23,126 nt of DNA from CAZESH01 sp964514665 (lineage in GTDB: Bacteria; Bacillota; Bacilli; Paenibacillales; KCTC-25726). The stretch is from NCBI GenBank assembly GCA_964514665.1, contig CAZESH010000031.1, positions 1 through 23,126 of the forward strand. The letters are read 5' to 3'. Below are positions 1 through 6,607 of the stretch, in pieces. The first letter of the stretch is position 1. Each line of letters starts with the position of its first letter. The notes under the pieces are model-generated. The model was not told the DNA's origin. It did no database searches and worked only from the letters and a program-made list of their open reading frames with translations. The position numbers were made by a program, and so were the translations under genes.

Positions 1-300
1 GACCAATACGGCTGCTGCGGCAACATCCTTGGCGATCTTGGCCAAGGGATGAATTTCCTGGATGGCCAAATCGACCGTCTTCTCAATCGCGGTATTGATC
101 ATTTCCGATACAAGAACCAATGTAATCGCCAGCAGCAAGAACAAGGCTTCCCATTTGGATACCTGCAGAAACCAAGCCACGATCAGCACGACGGCTGAGA
201 CGAAAAAATGAAATTTCATGTTGCGCTGCGTGCGCAGCACGTATTTCAGTCCTTCATAGGCATAGCGAAAGCCCCGCAGCCAACCGCGAAATCCATTCAC
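1..300 (-). CDS. dgkA: Diacylglycerol/undecaprenol kinase DgkA, C-terminus cut by window edge
   Basis: Integral membrane lipid kinase of the prokaryotic DgkA family. In Firmicutes these enzymes mainly phosphorylate undecaprenol and so recycle the lipid carrier for cell-wall synthesis. Translating the minus strand from position 300 gives 100 open codons to the window edge. The signature is visible at about residues 66-100: a Glu followed by NTAIEKTVDLA and then HPLAKIAKDVAAAAV, with the catalytic Glu and metal-binding residues characteristic of the family. Hydrophobic segments lie at about residues 28-43 and 50-64. The start is a GTG at 300-298 whose last two bases belong to the TGA of ybeY, so the genes overlap by 4 nt (GTGA) and are probably translationally coupled. 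A full protein would be about 120-130 residues, so only the last membrane helix is missing. The position after ybeY matches the B. subtilis order. Confidence 0.93.
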   Translation of the reverse strand, partial: MNGFRGWLRGFRYAYEGLKYVLRTQRNMKFHFFVSAVVLIVAWFLQVSKWEALFLLLAITLVLVSEMINTAIEKTVDLAIQEIHPLAKIAKDVAAAAVLV

Positions 301-782
301 CTTCTCAAACCTGCCTCCCGCAATATGGTTTCCTGCTTGGCGAACATTTCCTTTTCCGCCGCCTCATCCTGATGATCGTATCCGATAAGATGCAAAAAGC
401 CGTGAACAAACAAAAAACCGATTTCCCGCTCCAGCGAATGGCCGTATTCCTTGGCCTGCTCCTGCGCCCTCGGCAGCGAGATGACGATGTCTCCCAGCAG
501 CGTGCCCGCATCTCCGCCTTCGTCTTCTTCATAATAAATTTCCGGCTCCTCGTCGCCCGGCTCAAGCATCGGGAACGACAATACGTCCGTGGAGCGGTCG
601 ATTCCGCGATATTCAAGGTTCAATCTGCGGATTTCCGCATCGTCGACAAAGGTGACGGCCACTTCTCCTTCGTTTACCTCTTCATGGGCGCCGGCAATTT
701 CCAGCAGCCGCTCCAGCATTTCGTTCCACTGCGCGATCTCCTGATCTTCGAGTTCGCTGTTTGTCACTAAAGTTAAGCTCAT
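297..782 (-). CDS. ybeY: Endoribonuclease YbeY (16S rRNA maturation)
   Basis: Zinc-dependent single-strand endoribonuclease of the UPF0054 family, involved in 16S rRNA 3'-end maturation and 70S ribosome quality control. The diagnostic zinc motif H-G-F-L-H-L-I-G-Y-D-H sits near the C-terminus, with the three ligating His at about residues 127, 131 and 137. An upstream VTFVDDAEIRRLN-YRG-D--TDVLSFP block is also typical. Length (161 residues) is normal for the family. I chose the ATG at 782 because the protein then begins MSLTLV like homologues, and an AAGGGAG site lies 10 nt upstream. A GTG at 788, overlapping the pgpH stop codon, is an in-frame alternative that would add two residues. The gene lies between pgpH and dgkA in a conserved operon and overlaps dgkA by 4 nt. 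Confidence 0.96.
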   Translation of the reverse strand: MSLTLVTNSELEDQEIAQWNEMLERLLEIAGAHEEVNEGEVAVTFVDDAEIRRLNLEYRGIDRSTDVLSFPMLEPGDEEPEIYYEEDEGGDAGTLLGDIVISLPRAQEQAKEYGHSLEREIGFLFVHGFLHLIGYDHQDEAAEKEMFAKQETILREAGLRR

Positions 783-787
783 ATTCA

Positions 788-3043
788 CTATGCTCCCTTA
801 TCCTCGCGTTTATGCTGAATTTGCTCCGGGTACTCGATTCTGGAATGAAAAATGCCCAGCAGTGTTTCATTCAAAATTTTGGCGATCATATCCAGCTCCT
901 TGAGGGTCAAATCACACTCGTTAAACTGGTTGTCGTCGAGCCGGCTTTTGATAATCTTGTCCACCAAAAGATCGATCTGCTCGATCGTCGGATTGCGCAT
1001 GGAACGAACGGCCGCTTCCACGCTGTCGGCAATTCCGACGATCGCCGCTTCCTTCGTTTGCGCTTTCGGGCCGGAATAGCGATAGTCGTCCTCGGAAATG
1101 GCCGCTGTATTCTGCCCCTTCTCCTCAGCCATTTTAAGCGCTTTATGGTAAAAATATTTCAGCAGCGTCGTGCCGTGATGCTGCTCGGCAATGTCGCGAA
1201 TTGCCTTGGGGATTTTGTAGTCCTTGAGCATTTCCACCCCGTCGCGGGCATGTGCGATAATGATGGATTTGCTCAATTGGGGATCGATCTTGTCATGCGG
1301 ATTCTCGATGTTCATCTGGTTTTCGATAAAATAGCTCGGCCGCTTCGTTTTGCCGATATCGTGATAAAACGACCCGACCCGGCAAAGCAGGCCGTTGGCT
1401 CCGATGCTTTCCGCCGCCGCTTCCGAAAGATTGCCCACCATCACGCTGTGATGGTATGTCCCGGGCGTTTCCGTCAGCAGCTTGCGCAGCAGCGGATGAT
1501 TCGGATTGGACAGCTCGACCAGCTTGAGCGGTGAAAGAATGCCGAAAGCAACCTCGAAAAACGGCAGCAGTCCGATCACCAATATCGCCGTCAAAAGGCC
1601 GCCGGCCGCGGCGAAAGCCAGCGAGGACAAGATCATCTTCGGCACAAAATGATCGCCTAACAGGATCATCGAGCCGCCAGCCACACAGGAAAACAGAGAG
1701 ATCAACAGCCCGGCGCGCAATATCGCCGAACGCTGTGTCGCTCTGTGAATGGCAAAGATCGAGACGAATCCGGTTACAACTGCGACAAAACCATATTGAA
1801 AGTCAAAAAGCTGATTGTTGCTTTGATTGAATACGATGCTGGCGAATATTCCGAACAGGATAGAGGAGATAAAAGCCTGCTGTTCGTCAAGCAATATCGC
1901 GATCAGAACCGTTCCCATCGCAACCGGAGCAAGATATCCGGCAAAGGGCGTTTGCTCGCTCTGGGCCAGCGTGACCGTTTTCATCACCGCAAGATTGAGC
2001 ACATAGATCAGGACCAGCATGATCAGATTCGCGTTATTGCCGAGAACCGGCATCCGGCTTTGCCGCACGAACATATAAAGCACAAGGAAAAACAACAGCA
2101 CCATAAGCACCGTCCCCAGCTCCTGCCAATAGCCGACTTTACCTTTCAACAACCCGAGATGTTCGAGTTTATTATAGATATCGGCCGTGATGACGTCCCC
2201 TTTTTTAACCAATAAATCTCCATTGTTGATATAAACCGGAGCGGTATTGTCCATTGCTGCCGTACGCGCTTTTGCGGTTGCTTCCTCGTCGAGGAATTTA
2301 TTCGGGGTCAGCACGAACTTTACCAGCTCCTGCACAACCTCGCGTTCAATTTTGTTGGTCAATTGGGAGGCGATCACCTGCTCGGCTACTTTAGATCTGG
2401 CCGGCTGCACATCCGGCCACTGATCCGACATGAGTCTGGCAATGATGACACGGGTCGTCGATTCCATTTCCGTCAGCTGACCTGCCGTCAGCTTCGGCAG
2501 CTTGAAGAAGGTTTCCTCGGGAATCCGGTACTGCTGGTCCGTCAAATGCTGCTTCATTTGAGCCACTAACGGTTCCGAATATTGGCTGCTGTTATTTTTA
2601 ATGAAATTCGCATAGAAATCCTTATACAGATCGGGAATCTCCCTACGGTATATGGCCACCTTCTGATCTTCGGTCACCTGCTCGTCGGAGTTAATCTGCT
2701 GCAGCTTGGCATAAATATTTTCCATCAGATCCGTGTTCTGCATGGAAACCACCGCATAAACCGGCTGAATGTCCTGGGCAGCCTTGTTCTTGGCCTTTTC
2801 GGTTGCTTCCGCATCAAAAACCATTTTCGTTGCCGTGATGTTTTTCTCACTGGTATCGCCCTGTTTGAGATCATACGTATGAGGAATGAAATTGTCGGCG
2901 ATTGTGAAATAGAACAGCACGGGAAAAAGCATAAGCAAGAAAAAACGCAGCCACGTGCTGTTCTTCCAACCTATTGCTCGCGTGCTATGATCGCTTTTTG
3001 GGGAAAATGGTTTGTACTTCATTGGAAGGGTCATTCCTCTCAA
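788..3043 (-). CDS. pgpH: Membrane HD-domain c-di-AMP phosphodiesterase, PgpH/YqfF family
   Basis: Polytopic membrane protein that by family hydrolyses cyclic di-AMP to pApA. Residue numbers are from the 751-residue frame. One membrane helix lies at about 31-48, followed by a large extracytoplasmic 7TMR-HDED sensor region (about 50-305). A bundle of about seven helices follows (roughly 308-326, 338-356, 368-385, 390-405, 415-432, 441-462, 472-498). The cytoplasmic C-terminal HD domain spans about 525-700, with HH at 531-532, the catalytic His-Asp at 561-562 in HDIGKTKRP, and HH at 622-623. The start is uncertain: the longest frame begins with TTG at 3043 and has no good Shine-Dalgarno. ATG at 3034 is too close to AGAGG, and ATG at 3022 (MKYKPF) lies 13 nt after AGAGG. 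The gene sits between phoH and ybeY, as in B. subtilis yqfE-yqfF-yqfG. Confidence 0.94.
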   Translation of the reverse strand: MRGMTLPMKYKPFSPKSDHSTRAIGWKNSTWLRFFLLMLFPVLFYFTIADNFIPHTYDLKQGDTSEKNITATKMVFDAEATEKAKNKAAQDIQPVYAVVSMQNTDLMENIYAKLQQINSDEQVTEDQKVAIYRREIPDLYKDFYANFIKNNSSQYSEPLVAQMKQHLTDQQYRIPEETFFKLPKLTAGQLTEMESTTRVIIARLMSDQWPDVQPARSKVAEQVIASQLTNKIEREVVQELVKFVLTPNKFLDEEATAKARTAAMDNTAPVYINNGDLLVKKGDVITADIYNKLEHLGLLKGKVGYWQELGTVLMVLLFFLVLYMFVRQSRMPVLGNNANLIMLVLIYVLNLAVMKTVTLAQSEQTPFAGYLAPVAMGTVLIAILLDEQQAFISSILFGIFASIVFNQSNNQLFDFQYGFVAVVTGFVSIFAIHRATQRSAILRAGLLISLFSCVAGGSMILLGDHFVPKMILSSLAFAAAGGLLTAILVIGLLPFFEVAFGILSPLKLVELSNPNHPLLRKLLTETPGTYHHSVMVGNLSEAAAESIGANGLLCRVGSFYHDIGKTKRPSYFIENQMNIENPHDKIDPQLSKSIIIAHARDGVEMLKDYKIPKAIRDIAEQHHGTTLLKYFYHKALKMAEEKGQNTAAISEDDYRYSGPKAQTKEAAIVGIADSVEAAVRSMRNPTIEQIDLLVDKIIKSRLDDNQFNECDLTLKELDMIAKILNETLLGIFHSRIEYPEQIQHKREDKGA

Positions 3044-3078
3044 TTTGTATGGCCTGTGAGGAAACGATGCACACCGTT

Positions 3079-4038
3079 CTAAGTGTTCTTATTATAGGCG
3101 GTAATGATTTTTTGTACCAATGAATGACGCACGACATCCTGCTCGGCAAAGAACACAAACCCTATTTCCTCTATATCGCGCAAAATCCGTTCCGCTTCGA
3201 TCAGCCCCGATTTTTTCCCTTTGGGCAGATCGATTTGCGTGATGTCTCCGGTAATCACCATCTTCGACCCGAAGCCGAGTCGGGTCAAAAACATTTTCAT
3301 TTGCTCCGGCGTCGTATTCTGCGCTTCGTCCAAAATGATGAAAGAATCGTCAAGAGTTCTTCCCCGCATATAAGCAAGCGGCGCGATTTCAATCAAGCCC
3401 CGCTCCAGATACTTGACCACCTGCTCCGGACCTAAGATGTCATTGAGCGCATCGTAAAGCGGACGCAGATAAGGATCGACCTTTTCCTGCAGGTCTCCCG
3501 GCAAAAAGCCGAGACTTTCCCCCGCTTCGACAGCGGGACGGGTCAGCACGATCCGCTTGACCTTGCCTTCCTTCAGCGCCGCGACCGCAAGCACAACGGC
3601 CAGATAGGTTTTCCCGGTTCCTGCCGGTCCGATTCCGAAGACGATATCCTTTTCTCTAATGGTAGATACATAGTGGCGTTGGCCGATTGTTTTGACCCTT
3701 ATCGGCTTGCCCTTATTGGTAGTAGTAATTTCCCCTTTAAACAATTCAAGGAGCTGATCCGCTTTCATTTGCTTGGCCAGTTCAAAGGCATACATCACAT
3801 CACGCTCGGAAAGCGCATATCCGTTTCGAATCAGCTCAAGCAGCACTTGAAAAAGATGCTCCAGCTGTTGAACCTCTTTGGGCTTCCCCTGAATGGTCAG
3901 CTCCGCTTCCCTGCTCATGATTTTCGCTTCCGTTTGCTGCTCGACCAAATTCAGGAACCTGTCCTGAGGGCCGAACAGCGCCAAGCCTTCTTCTGTATTT
4001 TTAAGCGGTATTTTGATGATTTGCGCGTTTTCCTGCAA
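3079..4038 (-). CDS. phoH: PhoH-family ATPase
   Basis: Cytoplasmic P-loop NTPase of the PhoH family, often linked with ybeY and thought to act in RNA metabolism; its exact role in Firmicutes is not settled. A small N-terminal KH-like region spans about residues 30-70. It is followed by the ATPase core: Walker A GPAGTGKT at 137-144, the family signature LTRPAVEAGE-LGFLPG at about 165-181, Walker B with DEAQN at 237-241, and VITGD-TQIDLP at about 261-271. Length of 319 is typical. The start is a TTG at 4038. It is fixed by a strong AAGGAG site (4052-4047) exactly 8 nt upstream, which lies inside the last codons of yqfD; no ATG nearby is in frame. Only 3 nt separate the yqfD stop from this start, so the two are probably translationally coupled. 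Confidence 0.95.
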   Translation of the reverse strand: MQENAQIIKIPLKNTEEGLALFGPQDRFLNLVEQQTEAKIMSREAELTIQGKPKEVQQLEHLFQVLLELIRNGYALSERDVMYAFELAKQMKADQLLELFKGEITTTNKGKPIRVKTIGQRHYVSTIREKDIVFGIGPAGTGKTYLAVVLAVAALKEGKVKRIVLTRPAVEAGESLGFLPGDLQEKVDPYLRPLYDALNDILGPEQVVKYLERGLIEIAPLAYMRGRTLDDSFIILDEAQNTTPEQMKMFLTRLGFGSKMVITGDITQIDLPKGKKSGLIEAERILRDIEEIGFVFFAEQDVVRHSLVQKIITAYNKNT

Positions 4039-4041
4039 TTC

Positions 4042-5232
4042 TCATTCTCCTTGAACAATCGGTTGTTCTATAGCGATTTTCTGATCCACCTCAAAAAGCA
4101 CTTTCATATAAACTTTACCACCTTCGATCTTTTCATGCAAAATTTTTTCGTTTTTAACCTGTCCGTCCCCCCCGGACTTCAACCGGATATCGGCCCGCCC
4201 CTGCTCCAATCCCAGCGTTTCGGCTTCTTTCCTTCCGAGTCGGGTGACCTCATAGTTGACTTCCATCAATTTTTCGTGCAGCCAGCCGAACGGCAGCCGC
4301 AAACTGCCCAGATGCCAATCGGTTCGTTCGGGAATCGTTTCGAATTTTTGAAAATCGCTTTTGCCGAAGCCGCTGATACGGATGGCGAGATTGCCGATAA
4401 CCAAATAATTGCGCAGCTGCGTCTCCCCAGTATAAACCCTTCGTTTCAGCACTTCGGGCACGGTAATGTTGTATTCATGCCAAACCAGACCTCGAACGGT
4501 GCCTTTGGCCACGACCGCCTGTTTGTTCGCTTCGTCCCCGATCCATCCGGATACGAGCACCTGTCCCTTTTTCACCCGCATATTCGGCTGGACTACCGGC
4601 CTGCCTCGTTCCACGAACATATCCGTGACAACGGCATCCGAGGTGGAAACGAGATTGCGGGGGCTGTAAAGCTCGCGTTTTTCCGGAATGTCGCTTTCCA
4701 CTACCTTGATCAGCACCTTCGTTCCTTCGATGCGGATGCCAATCCAGGACATGCCCGGAAGCTCGGCCGTCATTTCATCGGCAATCTTGTCCGTATCTCC
4801 GATGCGGAATTTCCATTGATGCGGGAAAATCCCCAATTGCGCCGCCTTGCCGATGATGTCTTCGGTCGGAATCCGCTGGTTTCCCTCTACCTTAACCTGC
4901 CAGACGAGCGAAGAAAAAATGAACAGGCCTGCAATAAACAATAAAAAACCGACAGCAAAAAATTTTCGTTTCTCCAGTTTGTCCAAAAAAAAGGGAAGTC
5001 CATGACGGCTTTTGACATGAACACGGCAGCCTGTCTGCTTTAGCAGCGGACGAAGCGCAAAAAAATCAACGATCGTAATGCTGCAGCGGATCACCCCGTT
5101 TTGCTGCCGTCGCAGTTCCCAAATGTTCATCCGCTTTTCGGCCATCGCGTTGATCAAAGCCTCCGCATTGTTTCCGCGGAACTCGACAATCACATACCCC
5201 CGCAACGCCAGTATCGATTTTGCTTGAAGCAT
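4042..5232 (-). CDS. yqfD: Sporulation protein YqfD
   Basis: Member of the YqfD sporulation family, conserved in endospore formers and expressed in the mother cell under sigma-E in B. subtilis; its biochemical role is unknown. The 396-residue product has a cytoplasmic-looking N-terminal part (about 1-88). One strong membrane helix follows at about 91-110, preceded by a basic DKLEKRK stretch. A long, probably extracytoplasmic region follows, with a POTRA-like opening (WQVKVEGNQRI-TEDIIGKAAQLGI) that carries most of the conserved sequence. The start ATG at 5232 has a GAGAGG site a few bases upstream. It follows yqfC by 42 nt and its last codons carry the phoH Shine-Dalgarno, so yqfC-yqfD-phoH look co-transcribed. 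Confidence 0.92.
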   Translation of the reverse strand: MLQAKSILALRGYVIVEFRGNNAEALINAMAEKRMNIWELRRQQNGVIRCSITIVDFFALRPLLKQTGCRVHVKSRHGLPFFLDKLEKRKFFAVGFLLFIAGLFIFSSLVWQVKVEGNQRIPTEDIIGKAAQLGIFPHQWKFRIGDTDKIADEMTAELPGMSWIGIRIEGTKVLIKVVESDIPEKRELYSPRNLVSTSDAVVTDMFVERGRPVVQPNMRVKKGQVLVSGWIGDEANKQAVVAKGTVRGLVWHEYNITVPEVLKRRVYTGETQLRNYLVIGNLAIRISGFGKSDFQKFETIPERTDWHLGSLRLPFGWLHEKLMEVNYEVTRLGRKEAETLGLEQGRADIRLKSGGDGQVKNEKILHEKIEGGKVYMKVLFEVDQKIAIEQPIVQGE

Positions 5233-5274
5233 AACCCTCTCTCCCGTCGCTTCAAATTTCCAATCCCGAAAAAC

Positions 5275-5562
5275 CTATTCCATCTCTTCGATATATCTCA
5301 CTTCGGAGATCGTTCCCTCAATAAATACCTCTTCACTGAGAATCGCCCGGATCGCCAAATTCCTGCCGCGAATCTCCAGCTGGCCTTTGCTTAGTTTCAG
5401 TTTTAACTGCTCCTCTGAAAAATGGATCACTCCACGGTAATTTTCAATATAGGTTTGCATATTGCCGATCATCGTAATGCGTGGAAGATCAAAGATGACG
5501 TCCTGGGGAAGATCCAGCAGGTTGCCGGTCAATTTGGACAAATGGCGACTGAAGCGGCGCAT
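5275..5562 (-). CDS. yqfC: Sporulation protein YqfC
   Basis: Small 95-residue protein of the YqfC/YabP-like sporulation family, made early in the mother cell in B. subtilis and associated with engulfment-stage gene expression; its molecular function is unknown. The sequence matches the family layout: a basic N-terminus (MRRFSRHL), then LP-DVI-DLPRITMIGN, then a beta-rich domain with YRGVIHFSEEQLKL and a G-LEIRGRNL-IRAI-SEEVFIEG block near the C-terminus. I see no membrane helix. A purine-rich site (GGGGAGGGA) lies upstream of the ATG at 5562. It is the first gene of the yqfC-yqfD-phoH-pgpH-ybeY-dgkA run. In B. subtilis yqfA and yqfB lie upstream; here that place is taken by the tetR/MFS cassette. 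Confidence 0.9.
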   Translation of the reverse strand: MRRFSRHLSKLTGNLLDLPQDVIFDLPRITMIGNMQTYIENYRGVIHFSEEQLKLKLSKGQLEIRGRNLAIRAILSEEVFIEGTISEVRYIEEME

Positions 5563-5644
5563 AAATGTTGTTCCCTCCCCACCGAAAAAAAGATGCTAGC
5601 AGCAGCCTTGCGCATAAGCTGAAAAAGAACGGTTTGCTTCTAAA

Positions 5645-5672
5645 ACCATATGCTTTGATCCGCTGAATTATG
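5645..5672 (-). promoter_or_regulatory. Weak candidate sigma-E-type promoter upstream of yqfC
   Basis: In the 290-bp gap between tetR and yqfC, the minus strand shows CATAATT (5672-5666), a 13-nt spacer, then CATATGGT (5652-5645). This loosely resembles the sigma-E pattern (ATATT-like -35, CATACA-T -10, spacer about 13-15). The match is partial, so it is suggestive only. It is offered because yqfC-yqfD belong to the sigma-E regulon in B. subtilis and because no better promoter was seen. The rest of 5563-5852 holds no gene that I can support. Confidence 0.25.
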
Positions 5673-5852
5673 AAAATCGGCAGGGTTTGGAAAGGTTCGG
5701 GGTGCAGGATTGGAAATTTAGCGATACTGAAAGCTGAGAAGGCTCAAAACTGGTTTGAATGGAATAATAAATCGGTGAGGCGGAGTGCACAATTTTTCAA
5801 ACAACGGGGAAGCAGGGGAGAAATGGATTACCCTATAAATTCAATGGAATGA

Positions 5853-6458
5853 CTATGGAATCAAGCCATCCACATACACGCTTGTCACTCCTTCCAGGAT
5901 GTCCTGCTTTGACAGGCCGCGGTCATGGCGCATAAATGAATACAAATCGGGGGAAAGCGAAGACAAAACGGCGTCCGCTGTTATGACCGGATTAAGCTCC
6001 CGTCCGTCGGACCTGCGGGGAATTTCGCGAAGCAATCCGGACAATATCCGATGCAGCTGCTCATAATGGGACGATCGGTACATCGTCCAGCGTTTACCGT
6101 CGCATGCGGAACCATATGCTTGAATGACCTCAAGCCATGCCGATTGTTCTTCAATGAAATCGATGGACTTCCGCAAAACATCAGTCATCCTTGTGCGCAG
6201 CGGCATTTCTTGGGAATCGGCCAAATAAGCATCCAAATCGGCAAAAAACTTGTTGAAATTTTCATTTTTCAAATCCTGGCACAGCTCGCCCTTATGCGCA
6301 TACCTGCGATAAAGCGTACCTTGTCCGACGCCGGCGGATAGGGCGATCTGGTGCATGCTGACTGCTTCAATACCCTTTTCTTCAAATAATTCACTGGCTT
6401 TTTGCAGAATGATTTTGCGATTTTCTTCAGCATCCCGTCTTTTTTTTCGTTCGGCCAT
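5853..6458 (-). CDS. TetR/AcrR-family transcriptional repressor of the adjacent MFS exporter
   Basis: A 201-residue one-component regulator. The N-terminal TetR helix-turn-helix is clear at about residues 12-60: ILQKASELFEEKGIEAVSM-QIA, then SAGVGQGTLYRRYAHKGEL. The helical C-terminal ligand-binding and dimerisation domain is not conserved enough to name an inducer. The start is the ATG at 6458, with AGGGGAGG about 8 nt upstream; a longer open frame reaching 6617 would run through the operator and the divergent gene's promoter and is not credible. The gene is divergent from the DHA2-type exporter, and a perfect 20-bp palindrome lies between the two. By analogy with QacR- and TetR-type pairs it very probably represses the exporter and perhaps itself. 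It is an insertion relative to the conserved yqeY-yqf gene order. Confidence 0.92.
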   Translation of the reverse strand: MAERKKRRDAEENRKIILQKASELFEEKGIEAVSMHQIALSAGVGQGTLYRRYAHKGELCQDLKNENFNKFFADLDAYLADSQEMPLRTRMTDVLRKSIDFIEEQSAWLEVIQAYGSACDGKRWTMYRSSHYEQLHRILSGLLREIPRRSDGRELNPVITADAVLSSLSPDLYSFMRHDRGLSKQDILEGVTSVYVDGLIP

Positions 6459-6481
6459 AGCCGATTCCTCCCCTGGACTGA

Positions 6482-6511
6482 TTGACAAACGGACAATTGT
6501 CCGTTTACAAT
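6482..6511 (+). promoter_or_regulatory. Sigma-A promoter of the MFS exporter
   Basis: A consensus -35 TTGACA (6482-6487) and a near-consensus -10 TACAAT (6506-6511), 18 bp apart, precede the MFS gene. This predicts a leader of roughly 90 nt before the ATG at 6608. The palindromic operator exactly fills the spacer, touching the last base of the -35 and the first base of the -10. Repressor binding should therefore exclude RNA polymerase. Confidence 0.8.
6487..6506. promoter_or_regulatory. Perfect 20-bp palindromic operator for the TetR-family repressor
   Basis: AAACGGACAA followed directly by its exact reverse complement, with no mismatch. It lies 28 bp from the tetR start and inside the promoter of the divergent MFS gene. 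Size, symmetry and position are typical of TetR-family operators. On the opposite strand, weak TTGTAA (6510-6505) and GTCAAT (6486-6481) elements flank the same palindrome. This makes autorepression of tetR from an overlapping promoter possible but not proven. Confidence 0.8.
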
Positions 6512-6607
6512 AATGAACAGCAAATTTTATTATATTGTACTTACATCCGGTTTCATGGTCAACAAGATGAAAAAATGCCAGAAAAAAAGAGTGGAGGAAA
6601 CACAAAA

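Noticed and set aside
3673..4944. Long plus-strand ORF (423 codons) over phoH and yqfD
   Set aside because: Antisense to two recognisable genes and to their junction; low-complexity F/H/Q-rich product typical of shadow frames.
5670..5852. 60-codon plus-strand ORF between yqfC and tetR
   Set aside because: No ribosome-binding site, no recognisable domain, and composition typical of intergenic sequence.
6482..6607. Upstream TTG start for the MFS gene
   Set aside because: The TTG is the -35 box of the predicted promoter, and the added residues are not transporter-like; the ATG at 6608 has a ribosome-binding site.
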